Shown here in pieces: positions 7,960 to 16,964 of a DNA stretch of 64,000 nucleotides (position 1 is its first letter; each line of letters opens with the position of its first letter). The notes under the pieces are model-generated. The model searched no databases, had not been told where the DNA came from, and was given only the letters and a program-made list of their open reading frames with translations. Position numbers and translations under genes: made by a program. Source of the DNA: Vreelandella olivaria (lineage in GTDB: Bacteria; Pseudomonadota; Gammaproteobacteria; Pseudomonadales; Halomonadaceae); assembly GCF_023507745.1 (NCBI RefSeq), contig NZ_JALPZO010000134.1, positions 62,001 through 126,000 on the forward strand, read 5' to 3'.

Positions 7960-7979
7960 CGGCTTCCCGCAAACCATCA

Positions 7980-8501
7980 TCACTCTGGGCGGCAGAAACC
8001 CGCCAGGGCTGGTACCGATACGCAATCCCCCACCTGAATACCGCGCTCTGCGAAGTAGCCAGCATTAACCTCAAGCGCGGCGTGGTAGGGCACGCCAGCG
8101 GGGTAAGAGGGGCACTCCCTGGGGGTAGTGGACTCGCAGGGAGGCATGGTGTTAATCGCCACAATACGCCCTTCGCCGTCAATAAACGCAATGTCCAGCG
8201 GGATCAGTGTGCGATACATCCAAAAAGCATTGCCAGCGGGCTGTTCGCTCTCAAACCTAAACAGCATGCCACGCGTTTCCGGCAGATGTTCGCGTCCCAT
8301 CAGGCCACGCTGACGTTGTGAGACCGTTTCAGCCACTTCCACATCAAGGCGATGCGGGCCTTCCTTACTGTGAATGGCAAGCGACAAAGTGTTCGCCTGA
8401 GCCGGCTCAGCCGCCCAGGCGTTTAGCAGCGGTAACGGTATGGCGGCAGCCAGGGAAACGCTCAGGGAGGCCTTTAACAGTTGACGGCGAGTCAAGGTCA
8501 T
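7980..8501 (-). CDS. DUF192 family protein, exported by Tat-like signal
   Basis: A 173-residue protein. The N-terminus MTLTRRQLLKAS plus a hydrophobic stretch and an NAWA site is a Tat-type signal peptide, so it is probably exported folded to the periplasm. The rest is a DUF192 domain with typical motifs (RQRGLMGRE, GMLFRF, FWMYRTLIPLDIAFI, YHAALEVNAGYF). The function of DUF192 is not established. The ATG at 8501 is preferred over an upstream in-frame start at 8540 because AAAGGA precedes it and it opens the signal peptide. It lies downstream of pyk on the same strand, about 100 bp apart. Confidence 0.85.
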   Translation of the reverse strand: MTLTRRQLLKASLSVSLAAAIPLPLLNAWAAEPAQANTLSLAIHSKEGPHRLDVEVAETVSQRQRGLMGREHLPETRGMLFRFESEQPAGNAFWMYRTLIPLDIAFIDGEGRIVAINTMPPCESTTPRECPSYPAGVPYHAALEVNAGYFAERGIQVGDCVSVPALAGFCRPE

Positions 8502-8605
8502 GACAGGTTCCTTTTGTTCTATAGCATTGCGTGCCCGCACTTCTCAGGCATCAGATGGTTCCCTTCCGCAGCGGCATGTGTGCCTGCTTCCCCGGTACCC
8601 ACGCG

Positions 8606-10090
8606 TTACGCTTTGGCTTGCTCGGCGTGTTGCTCAGTAATCACCATGACCTTCATGGTATTGGTACCACCATGGGCATTCATATGGTCACCACGGGTCA
8701 GAATGACATGATCACCAGGCTTGGCAACCCCTTGCTTCACCAGCAGCGTGAGTGCCTGATCATTAAGCTCAATAGCACTCATTGCAGAGGTATCAAACGG
8801 CAACGAAACAACACCGCGGTAAAGCGCCATGCGCCGTTGAGCAAGTGGGTTGTGCGCAAGCCCTACAATCGGCAGCCCAGAGCGGATGCGTGAGGCAATC
8901 AACGGTGTATAACCCGATGCAGTCATGCAGGCAATGGCCACCACGCCTTTCATATGGTTGGCGGCGTACATCGCAGAGAGGGCGATGGTTTCATCCGGGC
9001 GGGTAAAGCCTTCGTGAATACGGTGACCAGACTCCTGGGCTACGCGCTCACGCTCTGCGCCCAGGCACACCCTGGCCATGGCTTCCACGGTTTCTAATGG
9101 GTAATCACCTGCAGCGGTTTCTGCCGAGAGCATCACGGCGTCGCTGCCATCCAGCACTGCGTTGGCAACGTCAAATACCTCGGCACGCGTGGGTAGCGGT
9201 GCTGAGATCATACTTTCCATCATTTGGGTGGCGGTAATCACTGCACGATTTAACGAGCGCGCCCGCTTGATCATGCGTTTCTGCACACCTACCAGTTTGG
9301 CATCACCAATCTCAACGCCCAGGTCGCCGCGGGCGACCATGACCGCTTCAGAGGCTTCAATAATACCATCCAGGGTTGCTTCATCGGCCACTGCCTCGGC
9401 ACGCTCCACTTTGGCAACCAGGCCAATCTCCTTACCTGCTTCACCCAGCAGGCGGCGCGCCTCCAGCATATCGTCAGCAGAGCGCGGAAATGAAATGGCA
9501 AGATAGTCCACACCAATCTCGACGGCGGTTTTCAGGTCAGCTTTGTCTTTTTCTGTCAGCGCCGGTGCAGATAGCCCACCACCCTGCTTATTAATGCCTT
9601 TATGGTTAGAGAGCTTGCCACCCACCACCACTTGGGTGTGTACCTGTTTTCCTTCTACACGGGTGATATCCAGTACCACACGGCCATCATCCAGCAACAG
9701 GCGATCACCGGCAGCCACATCATCGGCCAGGGTTTTATAGTCGCAGCCGACGTGATGGATATCACCAGCATCGCTATCCATTGCCATATCGAGAATAAAC
9801 GGCTGCCCCTCTTTGAGGATGACAGCACCCTCTTTAAAGCGGGCAATACGTATTTTGGGGCCTTGAAGATCCCCCAACGCTGCCACGCTGCGGCCCAGTT
9901 GGGCAGCTATTTCACGCACCCGTGTTAAGCGGCGCCGGTGGTCGTCGGCAGTACCATGGGAAAAATTCAAACGCACGACATCCACCCCTGCCTTCAGCAT
10001 GGCTTCCAACACGCCTTCACGGTCGCTGGCAGGGCCGAGGGTAGCGACAATTTTGGTACGACGAAGGGGGATATGGGTGTTTGCGCTCAT
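8606..10090 (-). CDS. pyk: Pyruvate kinase
   Basis: Converts phosphoenolpyruvate and ADP to pyruvate and ATP in glycolysis, in the cytosol. The 494-residue protein starts [13 protein letters not shown] and has VVRLNFSHG, the B-domain, the catalytic segment [18 protein letters not shown], the metal-binding [20 protein letters not shown], and ATQMMESMI; the C-terminal allosteric domain ends in TNTMKVMVI. Length and motifs are those of the bacterial PykA type. It is not clearly in an operon with the ureide genes upstream (86 bp gap to allA). Confidence 0.97.
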   Translation of the reverse strand: MSANTHIPLRRTKIVATLGPASDREGVLEAMLKAGVDVVRLNFSHGTADDHRRRLTRVREIAAQLGRSVAALGDLQGPKIRIARFKEGAVILKEGQPFILDMAMDSDAGDIHHVGCDYKTLADDVAAGDRLLLDDGRVVLDITRVEGKQVHTQVVVGGKLSNHKGINKQGGGLSAPALTEKDKADLKTAVEIGVDYLAISFPRSADDMLEARRLLGEAGKEIGLVAKVERAEAVADEATLDGIIEASEAVMVARGDLGVEIGDAKLVGVQKRMIKRARSLNRAVITATQMMESMISAPLPTRAEVFDVANAVLDGSDAVMLSAETAAGDYPLETVEAMARVCLGAERERVAQESGHRIHEGFTRPDETIALSAMYAANHMKGVVAIACMTASGYTPLIASRIRSGLPIVGLAHNPLAQRRMALYRGVVSLPFDTSAMSAIELNDQALTLLVKQGVAKPGDHVILTRGDHMNAHGGTNTMKVMVITEQHAEQAKA

Positions 10091-10176
10091 AAATTTCCTA
10101 ACCAGTCATAGGGTGGAGTGTCAGCTTACCAGGATAACTCAAGCAAGATGACACTCGTATAGCTGGATAGCGCAGG

Positions 10177-10668
10177 TTACTCACTTAAGGTGACGGTAAT
10201 ATCGAGAGAATACTCTTCGCAGTTATTACCCTCGCCGCCGCGGTCAACCACTAAAAACTCACCTTCACGCTCCAGCACCGATTGAATAGCGTGCCATGTG
10301 CCTGCCCGGTAATTTACCCCTTGATGGCCATCGGTGACAAAGGCTTGTACATCTGAGGGTGAAATAGACTCGCCCGGTGGTGCCACCACAATGATAAAGC
10401 GCTCTTCGTGTAGCGGCATAAACGCCTGGCTACCTTGGGGATGGCGCTCAAGAAACGTTAAGTTCAGAGGTAATGACACCGGCTGGCTGACGAAGATATT
10501 GATCAGCGTGTGGCCATTCTCCCCGAGGGTTTCCACCTTTGCCAAGTCATGGTGGCGCTGGGTGCGCCCGGCATTAATGGGAAACGAGGCCGAGGTACGG
10601 GCATCAAGCACATCTCCAAAGGGTGCAAAGGCCTCTGGCGTTAGCGGCTTAGCGGTCAGTTCAAGCAT
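10177..10668 (-). CDS. allA: Ureidoglycolate lyase
   Basis: Splits (S)-ureidoglycolate into glyoxylate and urea, the last step of allantoin breakdown. The 163-residue protein shows the AllA cupin pattern: an N-terminal LTPEAFAPFGDVL, NIFVSQP, LERHPQGSQAFMPL, VVAPPGE and the C-terminal VNYRAGTWHAIQ and DRGGEGNNCEEY segments. The ATG at 10668 has TAGGA upstream and gives the usual family length; a longer open frame to 10812 would overlap allE and lacks support. It follows allE by 61 bp on the same strand, consistent with one allEA transcript. Confidence 0.94.
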   Translation of the reverse strand: MLELTAKPLTPEAFAPFGDVLDARTSASFPINAGRTQRHHDLAKVETLGENGHTLINIFVSQPVSLPLNLTFLERHPQGSQAFMPLHEERFIIVVAPPGESISPSDVQAFVTDGHQGVNYRAGTWHAIQSVLEREGEFLVVDRGGEGNNCEEYSLDITVTLSE

Positions 10669-10729
10669 TGTTTCAATTCCTAAAAAGTCCAGTACTCGCT
10701 GCGCAAAAACGCAGTAGTACGACCAGCTT

Positions 10730-11575
10730 TTAACGCGCGTTAAGGCGAAGAGCGGGATGGCGGTTGACATCTTTATATAACAGATACCGGAACGGGCCGG
10801 GGCCACCTGCATAACATGCCTGGGGGCAGAAGGCGCGTAACCACATAAAGTCGCCCGCCTCTACTTCGACCCATTGCTGGTTGAGGTGGTATACCGCTTT
10901 GCCTTCCAGAACATACAGGCCATGCTCCATAACATGGGTTTCATCAAACGGAATCACACCGCCGGGCTGGAAAGTGACGATATTCACATGCATATCGTGA
11001 CGCACATCAGCAGGGTCAACAAAGCGCGTGGTTGCCCAGCGGCCTTCAGTACCCGGCATCTCAATAGGAGCAATCTCCTGCTCATTGGTAACGAACGCTT
11101 TGGGCACTTCCAGCCCTTCCACAAATTCGTAGGCTTTACGTACCCAGTGGAAACGCACCGGCTCACGGGTTTCATTACGCACTTGCCAATGGCTACCAGG
11201 GGGGATAAATGCATATCCACCAGGGCCCATGGTATGTCGCTCTCCCGACAGGGTAAGCGTTAACTCACCTTCCACAATAAACAGTACGCCTTCCGCTTGG
11301 GGGTCGATTTCGGGCTTATCGCTTCCACCTTCCGGTTGTACTTCCATAATGTATTGGGAAAAGGTTTCGGCAAAGCCAGACAGCGGGCGCGCCAGCACCC
11401 ACAGCCGTGTACCTTCCCAAAATGGCAGATTGCTGGTGACGATATCGCGCATTACGCCTTTTGGGATCAGCGTGTAGGCGTTGGTAAATACCGCCCTGTC
11501 AGCGGTTAGCTGGGTTTGCGGCGGATGCCCGCCGGTAGGGGCATAATAGTTAGCCGGCTGGTGAGCTGTTGGCAT
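10730..11575 (-). CDS. allE: (S)-ureidoglycine aminohydrolase
   Basis: Bicupin enzyme that releases ammonia from (S)-ureidoglycine to give (S)-ureidoglycolate, the substrate of AllA. At 281 residues it has two cupin halves; EGVLFIVEGELTLTL and GPGGYAFIPPGSHW lie in the first, and HVMEHGLYVLEGKAVYHL and VEAGDFMWLRAFCPQ in the second, with the metal ligands (Glu/His/Gln) of the second cupin recognisable. It is the first gene before allA, and a perfect TTGTATACAA palindrome lies 70 bp upstream of its ATG. The family is also called UGHY/YlbA. Confidence 0.94.
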   Translation of the reverse strand: MPTAHQPANYYAPTGGHPPQTQLTADRAVFTNAYTLIPKGVMRDIVTSNLPFWEGTRLWVLARPLSGFAETFSQYIMEVQPEGGSDKPEIDPQAEGVLFIVEGELTLTLSGERHTMGPGGYAFIPPGSHWQVRNETREPVRFHWVRKAYEFVEGLEVPKAFVTNEQEIAPIEMPGTEGRWATTRFVDPADVRHDMHVNIVTFQPGGVIPFDETHVMEHGLYVLEGKAVYHLNQQWVEVEAGDFMWLRAFCPQACYAGGPGPFRYLLYKDVNRHPALRLNAR

Positions 11576-11644
11576 TGCGTCTTCCTTAAATAGCGGGTGG
11601 CGTACTCAGCGTTGGTGACAGTACGAAAGCGCTTCGCATCTTTC

Positions 11645-11654
11645 TTGTATACAA
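11645..11654. promoter_or_regulatory. TTGTATACAA operator upstream of allE
   Basis: Perfect 10-bp palindrome TTGTATACAA between allE and the ABC ATPase gene, one of six similar sites in the ureide region. The form fits a GntR/FadR-type operator; the local GntR gene at 24053-24781 is the likely binder. Confidence 0.65.
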
Positions 11655-11682
11655 TATTACGCTAGACCTCGTCAGACAAACT

Positions 11683-12411
11683 TTAAAGCACCGCTGAAAT
11701 AAACTGCTTCAGTTCTGGGGTTTGGGGATTGCTGAACAGCTCACCAGGGGCACCTGCTTCGTGAATGCGTCCCTGGTGCATAAACACCACACGATCAGCC
11801 ACATCACGGGCAAATCCCATTTCATGGGTCACTAATATCAGTGTCATTCCCTCGGCAGCCAACGCCTCAAGTACCCTCAGCACCTCACCGACCAGTTCTG
11901 GATCGAGAGCCGATGTCACCTCGTCGCATAGCAGTACCTTTGGCCGCATGGCAAGGGCTCGGGCAATAGCAACACGCTGCTGTTGACCACCAGAGAGCTG
12001 GGCAGGGTAAGCGTCGTATTTATCTGCCAGCCCCACTTTGTCCAGCACTTCGCGGGCGACTTTTTCAACGTCTTTGCGCGCCTCACCACGCACCACAATA
12101 GGGGCCAGACAGACATTCTCGCCAACGGTTTTATGGGGAAACAGATTGAAGCTTTGAAACACCATACCGACGTTTTCACTCAGCTCTTTGGGCGACATGG
12201 ACGCTGCATCCAACTGCTGGCCAGCAATCGTTATCTCGCCACTATCATGCTTTTCCAGCTGATTCAGGCAGCGCAGTAGTGTGCTTTTTCCAGAGCCACT
12301 GCGGCCAATAATGGCAACAACTTCCCCTTGCGTAACCTGCAGGTCGATCCCTTTGAGCACTTCCAGGTCACCAAAGGCTTTATGAACGTTATTAACGCAG
12401 ACCAGCGTCAT
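11683..12411 (-). CDS. Polar amino-acid-type ABC transporter ATPase
   Basis: Cytosolic ATPase of a PAAT-family importer (GlnQ/HisP-like), 242 residues. It has Walker A GRSGSGKST near residue 37, Q-loop MVFQSFNLFPHKT, signature LSGGQQQRVAIARAL and Walker B VLLCDEVTSALD. The start at ATG 12411 gives the standard length and overlaps the end of the upstream permease gene by 20 bp; a longer open frame to 12507 is only permease shadow. It is the last gene of a four-gene minus-strand importer operon that lies between allE and the RpiR regulator, so a ureide or related nitrogen compound is a possible substrate (inference). Confidence 0.93.
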   Translation of the reverse strand: MTLVCVNNVHKAFGDLEVLKGIDLQVTQGEVVAIIGRSGSGKSTLLRCLNQLEKHDSGEITIAGQQLDAASMSPKELSENVGMVFQSFNLFPHKTVGENVCLAPIVVRGEARKDVEKVAREVLDKVGLADKYDAYPAQLSGGQQQRVAIARALAMRPKVLLCDEVTSALDPELVGEVLRVLEALAAEGMTLILVTHEMGFARDVADRVVFMHQGRIHEAGAPGELFSNPQTPELKQFISAVL

Positions 12412-13048
12412 AGAGCTTTTTCTCCAAATAGCGCGCGTAGCAGGAGAGTGGATAGCACAGCGCGAAGTAAAGAAGGGCCACGAGGGCAAAAATGGTGAAC
12501 GGTTCAAAGGTGGCGTTATTCAGCATCGTGCCGGCTTTGGTAAGCTCGACAAAACCAATGATGGAAGCCAGTGCCGTACCTTTGATCACCTGAACGGAAA
12601 AACCGACGGTAGGCGGAATAGAGAGTCGCAGCGCCTGGGGTAGAATCACATGGCGCATGGTTTGAAAGTAGTTCATACCCAGTACCCGGGCGGCGTGCCA
12701 CTGCCCTTTGGCAACGGCTTCCAGACAGCCCCGCCAGATGTCGCACAGAAACGCACTGGTAAACAGCGTGAGTGCAATTGATGCTGCGAGCCAGGCCGAA
12801 ATGGGATACCCCATTGCCGCCGCACCAAAGAAGATCAAAAACAATTGCATCAGCAGTGGTGTACCTTGAAAGAGGTCCACATACAACGCTGTTAAACGCT
12901 GTAGCCAGCGGGAGCTGGATAGCCGCATAAAGGTAAGCACCAAGCCCACCGTGGCGCCACCAATAAAGGCAATCAGCGACAGTACAATGGTCCAACGGGT
13001 TGCCAGCAGCAGGTTGCGCAAAATATCCCAGAATGTGAACTCAATCAT
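12392..13048 (-). CDS. PAAT-family ABC transporter permease (second)
   Basis: Inner-membrane permease of 218 residues with about five membrane helices and the EAA loop (EAVAKGQWHAARVLGMNYFQTMRHVILPQALR, about 113-144) that docks on the ATPase. It is HisM/GlnP-like. Its ATG overlaps the stop of the first permease gene by 4 bp (ATGA) and its own 3' end overlaps the ATPase gene by 20 bp, showing tight translational coupling. Confidence 0.92.
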   Translation of the reverse strand: MIEFTFWDILRNLLLATRWTIVLSLIAFIGGATVGLVLTFMRLSSSRWLQRLTALYVDLFQGTPLLMQLFLIFFGAAAMGYPISAWLAASIALTLFTSAFLCDIWRGCLEAVAKGQWHAARVLGMNYFQTMRHVILPQALRLSIPPTVGFSVQVIKGTALASIIGFVELTKAGTMLNNATFEPFTIFALVALLYFALCYPLSCYARYLEKKLYDAGLR

Positions 13049-13722
13049 CGTTGCTCTCCTTGCTGATAAGCGAACAGGCGTTTACCAACCAGCATAAAAG
13101 CACGCCGCATCCCAAACGCGAGCAGCAGGTAGACCAGCGTAATCAGTAAATAGACTTCAAAACTTCTAAAGTTACGGGATTGGATGAAGTTCGCAGCATA
13201 GGTCAGATCAAATACCGATATTTGCGATACCACCGCAGACCCCAGCATGACAATAATCGCCTGGCTAATCAGCGATGGATAAACCCTGGCAAAAGCAGGC
13301 ACCAGGACAACGTGCCGATAGCTTTGTAGGGTGGTCATCCCCAGCGCGCGCCCGGCTTCCAACTGCCCTTGCGCGGTTGCACTGATACCCGCACGCAAAA
13401 TTTCAGCGCTATAGGCCGCCAAATTAAGGGTCATCGCAATGAACGCCGCCGTGATGGCATCGATCTTGATACCCAGGCCCGGCAGACCAAAAAAGATAAA
13501 GAATAGCTGCACGATGAAAGGCGTATTGCGGGTAACTTCCACGTAGCCCCCTAACCCCCAACGCAGCCAGGGTTGCCCATTTACCCGCAAATACGCTACC
13601 GCTACCGCCAGTGCCAGCCCTGTGAAGGTGGTCACCACGGTCAATATGACCGTGGTGGTTAAACCTTGCAGCAGTTCACTGACGTAGGGCAACAGGGTCA
13701 GAAAATCGAGTGTTGGCCCCAT
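13045..13722 (-). CDS. PAAT-family ABC transporter permease (first)
   Basis: Inner-membrane permease of 225 residues, with about five helices, the RNTPFIVQLFFIFFGLP segment typical of polar amino-acid permeases and an EAA loop (ATAQGQLEAGRALGMTTLQSYRHVVLVPAF, about 115-145). It is HisQ/GltJ-like and forms a heterodimer with the next gene's product. It lies 8 bp after the binding-protein gene. The C-terminus ends in a basic tail. Confidence 0.92.
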   Translation of the reverse strand: MGPTLDFLTLLPYVSELLQGLTTTVILTVVTTFTGLALAVAVAYLRVNGQPWLRWGLGGYVEVTRNTPFIVQLFFIFFGLPGLGIKIDAITAAFIAMTLNLAAYSAEILRAGISATAQGQLEAGRALGMTTLQSYRHVVLVPAFARVYPSLISQAIIVMLGSAVVSQISVFDLTYAANFIQSRNFRSFEVYLLITLVYLLLAFGMRRAFMLVGKRLFAYQQGEQR

Positions 13723-13730
13723 GTCGTCCC

Positions 13731-14585
13731 TCAGCTACCAAAACCAGCAGGCAGATCCGCGCTAAACCAGCGCTGGGAGAACTCGTTCAAGGTGCCATCT
13801 TCAAGTGCCTGGGCGATAAGACGGTTCACTTCCTCCAGCAAGGCAGGCTCATTTTTATTCAGCCCCACATAGCAAGGGGAGTCTCTTAATTGATAGATAA
13901 GAGAGGGTGCACGACGACTATTACGCTCGGCAATCTCGGCAGCTACCACGTTACCGGTGGCAATATAGTCAACCTGGCCAGAGAGGAAGGCGGAAATAGT
14001 GGTGGCGTTATCTTCAAAGCGCTGGATAGTGGTGGAGTCAGGCGCAGTGTCTGAAAGCTCCATATCCTCTACCGCACCGCGGGTGACACCGATGGTTTTA
14101 TCCGCCAGCCCTTCCGAAGAGTCGATGCTTTCATCCGCATCGGCACTGAACACCCCCAGGAAGAAGGGTGCATAGGCGTCAGAAAAATCAATCGCTGCTT
14201 CACGTTCGGGGTTTTTACCCAGACTGGAGATCACCAGATCAGCCTGCCCCGTTTGTAGATACGGAATGCGGTTAGCGCTGGTAACGGTGATTAGTTCCAG
14301 GGTAACGCCCATCTCGTCGGCAATATAATTCGCCATGTCAATATCGTAGCCACGGGGCTGTAAGTCAGTACCTACCGAGCCAAAAGGGGGGAAATCCTGA
14401 GGTACGGCTATACGTATCGTGCCACGGGATTCTATCGCTTCCAGTGCATCCGCCTGAACCTCGGTACTGGTACCGAGAACACCCACGGCTAGCGCTGCCG
14501 TGATACCGGTGGCAACAACGCCGGACTGAAGACGTTTGAGATGGTGCTGGATGCTGTTTTTAAAACCCTGAGGTGTAGTTCCCAT
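13731..14585 (-). CDS. Periplasmic binding protein of the PAAT-family importer
   Basis: A 284-residue SBP_bac_3 family protein. A long basic N-terminus and a hydrophobic stretch ending STEVQADA make a signal peptide, with cleavage near residue 46. The mature part starts LEAIESRGTIRIAVPQDFPPFGSVG and has the ligand-binding patterns GYDIDMANYIADEMG and QTGQADLVISSLGKNPEREAAIDFSDAY, as in amino-acid binding proteins. A TTGCATACAA element lies about 70 bp upstream, one base from the ureide operator, so the importer probably belongs to the same regulon. The ligand is not deducible from sequence. Confidence 0.93.
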   Translation of the reverse strand: MGTTPQGFKNSIQHHLKRLQSGVVATGITAALAVGVLGTSTEVQADALEAIESRGTIRIAVPQDFPPFGSVGTDLQPRGYDIDMANYIADEMGVTLELITVTSANRIPYLQTGQADLVISSLGKNPEREAAIDFSDAYAPFFLGVFSADADESIDSSEGLADKTIGVTRGAVEDMELSDTAPDSTTIQRFEDNATTISAFLSGQVDYIATGNVVAAEIAERNSRRAPSLIYQLRDSPCYVGLNKNEPALLEEVNRLIAQALEDGTLNEFSQRWFSADLPAGFGS

Positions 14586-14655
14586 AATGCTCTCCTGGAA
14601 GTAAGTCGCAAACCATTGCTATAAGGTGGAGAAAGGCGGAGTAATGAAAGATTTG

Positions 14656-14665
14656 TTGCATACAA
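14656..14665. promoter_or_regulatory. TTGCATACAA operator-like site before the PAAT importer
   Basis: One mismatch to the TTGTATACAA palindrome found before the other ureide units; about 70 bp upstream of the binding-protein start. Likely bound by the same GntR regulator. Confidence 0.45.
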
Positions 14666-14848
14666 AAAGTCAAAGAAACTTTCGTTTCATACCAACGACA
14701 AGATTTAGCAAAAATGAGACCAGGTAAATGTAAAGAAGTAACAGAACAGTTACTTAGGAGAAACAAACACGCAGGATCGCTACCGAATTACCCGGTAGTC
14801 ATTCTAGAGATGCAAAGTATTGGTGCGCTCAATGATGCATTCGCACCA

Positions 14849-15727
14849 TTACTGACTGACATCCCAGTTCACACTCATAATGGGAGCTGCCAGCTCATTC
14901 AGCTCATTGTACTGGTCGCTAATGGCACTAATACGCTCCCTGCCCTCGGCCAGACGTTGATGCAGCACTGCGTTAGCAATCAGGCAAATAAGGCTGTTAG
15001 CGGTGGCATAACTATCAAAGGCGGAGATGCTCTCCAGCGGCACTTCCAAAAACCAGGTGACCTGTGATGCAAAGTTCGCCGCGGTGGGATCGGCAATTAA
15101 CAGAGTACTGGCAGGCGAGCGCTCCAGCGCCTCTACCAGGGCGGCAAAGGCTTTAGGGCGACGTCGAAAGCCAAATAGCACCACGATGTCCTGATCAGTT
15201 AAATCGACAATATCTTCAGCCAACGATTGATTGGGCTGTGGCGCAAGACGCACATTCCCCCGGGCTTGAATCAGTTGCTGGCGAAAATGCAGGGCCAAAG
15301 GGTAGCTGTTACGAAACCCCACCACCATTAGTTGCTGTGCACTGGATAGCTGTTCCACCATCGCCGCAAAGCTGTGGTGGGTAAGCTGCCCCAGGCAACG
15401 CTGTAAGTTATCCTGCTCCCGCTGCAAATGCCTTTGGAATAGCGCCCCCGAGCCTTCCTGCATCGCCTTGGCATCAATGACCAGCGGCACACCCAAATTG
15501 CGCAATTGCCGCGCATGGGTTTTTACCGTGCGATAGTTTTCAAACCCAAGCCGCTTAAACAATCGGCTAACGGTGGATTTGGAAACGCCTGTCAGGCGTG
15601 CAAGATCTGCCGCACTGTATACCGCCAGGTCATCGAAATGGTCGAGAATGAAGCTCGCCACACGCTGCTCCTGGGCACTCAGCGCATCAAACTGGGCGGC
15701 AATCCGTTGTCCTATATGGGGCGTCAT
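14849..15727 (-). CDS. RpiR/MurR-family transcriptional regulator
   Basis: A 292-residue regulator with an N-terminal HTH_6 domain (SAADLARLTGVSKSTVSRLFKRLGFENYRTVK, about 40-70) and a C-terminal SIS domain (about 125-260; VVGFRNSYPLALHFRQQL is the sugar-phosphate-binding type loop). Proteins of this kind respond to a small metabolite, often a sugar phosphate, but some sit in ureide or hydantoin clusters. It lies between the PAAT importer and puuE on the same strand, 22 bp after puuE, and so is probably co-transcribed with puuE. A weak inverted repeat GGTGCG/CGCACC at 14822-14847 follows its stop. Confidence 0.9.
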   Translation of the reverse strand: MTPHIGQRIAAQFDALSAQEQRVASFILDHFDDLAVYSAADLARLTGVSKSTVSRLFKRLGFENYRTVKTHARQLRNLGVPLVIDAKAMQEGSGALFQRHLQREQDNLQRCLGQLTHHSFAAMVEQLSSAQQLMVVGFRNSYPLALHFRQQLIQARGNVRLAPQPNQSLAEDIVDLTDQDIVVLFGFRRRPKAFAALVEALERSPASTLLIADPTAANFASQVTWFLEVPLESISAFDSYATANSLICLIANAVLHQRLAEGRERISAISDQYNELNELAAPIMSVNWDVSQ

Positions 15728-15749
15728 AATGTCCTATCGCATCATCCGT

Positions 15750-16697
15750 TTACTGAGAGGGCGCGGGGTGGTGGTCGACCCAGTGGCGGGCAATATCCAC
15801 GCGGCGCGCAACCCATACCCGGTCGTGGGCTTCCATATGATCTAAAAAGCGCTGCAGGGCACGAAAGCGCCCAGGGCGCCCTAACAACCGGCAGTGCATG
15901 CCGATGGAAAGCATTTTAGGCGACTCCTCGCCCTCTGCATAAAGTACGTCAAAGGCATCGCGCAGGTAGGTAAAGAAGTGGTCGGCGGTATTAAACCCCT
16001 GTGGGGCCGCAAAGCGCATATCGTTCGTGTCGAGAGTATAAGGCACAATCAAATGGTTGTGCTCAGCCCCCTGACTGTCAGTCACCGTGGTCCAAAACGG
16101 CAGATCATCACCATAGTAGTCACTGTCGTAAAGAAAGCCTCCCTCATCCACAATCAGCTTGCGGGTGTTGGGGCTGTCACGGCCGGTGTACCATCCATCA
16201 GGCTTCTCACCGTAGAGACGTTGGAAGATCTCCACCGCTTTTTGCAGATGCTCACGTTCAATGTGTTCAGGCACTTCCTGATAATGAATCCAACGATAAC
16301 CGTGGCACGCAATTTCATGGCCCAACTCTTTAAACGCCTGGGCAACATCAGGGTGGCGCTCAAGGGCCATAGCCACACCAAACACGGTCAGCGGCAGGCC
16401 ACGGCGCTCGAACTCGCGTAGAATCCTCCATACCCCTGAACGGGAACCGTACTCGTAGATCGACTCCATACTCAGGTGACGGTCAGGATAGCTGGCGGCC
16501 CCGATAATCTCAGAAAGAAACTGCTCTGAACCTGTATCGCCATGCAATATGCAGTTCTCGCCGCCCTCTTCATAGTTGAGCACGAACTGAACCGCAATTT
16601 TCGCTTTCCCCGGCCAGTTAGCATGGGGAGGTATGCGCCCATACCCCACTAGATCGCGTGGATAAGCACTTGCTGGTTGATCAAACATACGGGACAT
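15750..16697 (-). CDS. puuE: Allantoinase, PuuE type (polysaccharide-deacetylase fold)
   Basis: Hydrolyses allantoin to allantoate in the cytosol; this family has the NodB/polysaccharide-deacetylase fold and is unrelated to the amidohydrolase AllB. The 315-residue protein starts with PRDLVGYGRIPPHANWPGKAKIAVQFVLNYEEGGEN, which is the family hallmark, followed by LPLTVFGVAMALERHP, EIACHGYRWI and GWYTGRDSPNTR. The ATG at 16697 has AAAGGAG 7 bp upstream; an earlier in-frame start at 16727 lacks one. A CTGTATACAA site lies 37 bp upstream, probably at the promoter. Confidence 0.95.
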   Translation of the reverse strand: MSRMFDQPASAYPRDLVGYGRIPPHANWPGKAKIAVQFVLNYEEGGENCILHGDTGSEQFLSEIIGAASYPDRHLSMESIYEYGSRSGVWRILREFERRGLPLTVFGVAMALERHPDVAQAFKELGHEIACHGYRWIHYQEVPEHIEREHLQKAVEIFQRLYGEKPDGWYTGRDSPNTRKLIVDEGGFLYDSDYYGDDLPFWTTVTDSQGAEHNHLIVPYTLDTNDMRFAAPQGFNTADHFFTYLRDAFDVLYAEGEESPKMLSIGMHCRLLGRPGRFRALQRFLDHMEAHDRVWVARRVDIARHWVDHHPAPSQ

Positions 16698-16733
16698 TTT
16701 CAGGCTCCTTTTATCATCGCAGAGCATTTTAAT

Positions 16734-16743
16734 CTGTATACAA
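16734..16743. promoter_or_regulatory. CTGTATACAA operator-like site before puuE
   Basis: One mismatch to TTGTATACAA, 37 bp upstream of the puuE ATG, in the divergent puuE/racemase intergenic region of 267 bp. Confidence 0.55.
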
Positions 16744-16917
16744 AATAGCCATTTTACTCAGCAATCGCAATTCAGTTGGTGGCTAATTATCTGACATGCC
16801 TAAACTTTTAAGACACTGACGGCGCTAACCTATTGAAAGCTGAACAGTTGGTCAACTTAACATCTTACCCTTTAGCGGCATGAAAAAGGGCTTGCACTTG
16901 ATGAAAAACAATCCTAT

Positions 16918-16931
16918 TTTTGTATACAAAA
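16918..16931. promoter_or_regulatory. TTTTGTATACAAAA operator before the racemase gene
   Basis: Perfect 14-bp palindrome, the best of the six sites, centred about 40 bp upstream of the racemase GTG. Its position would let a bound repressor block the promoter. Confidence 0.65.
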
Positions 16932-16964
16932 TATGGAATACTGTCCACAGACGAGCCTATCAAC

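Larger units (their letters stand above)
7448..7979. other. Junction region between peptide locus and core genes
   Basis: This 532-bp stretch has no intact gene. From left to right it holds the leader and promoter of the peptide operon, a 22-bp repeat, an IS3-type transposase remnant, about 120 bp (7804-7927) in which I see nothing definite, and a plus-strand terminator. GC rises across it from the AT-rich island to the core level. Confidence 0.6.

Noticed and set aside
7788-8321. Open frame of 177 codons on the plus strand
   Set aside because: It runs antisense through the DUF192 gene and a terminator, has no ribosome site and no recognisable domain.
9162-9928. Plus-strand open frames opposite pyk
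   Set aside because: Pyruvate kinase is unmistakable on the other strand; the frames have no domain or ribosome site.
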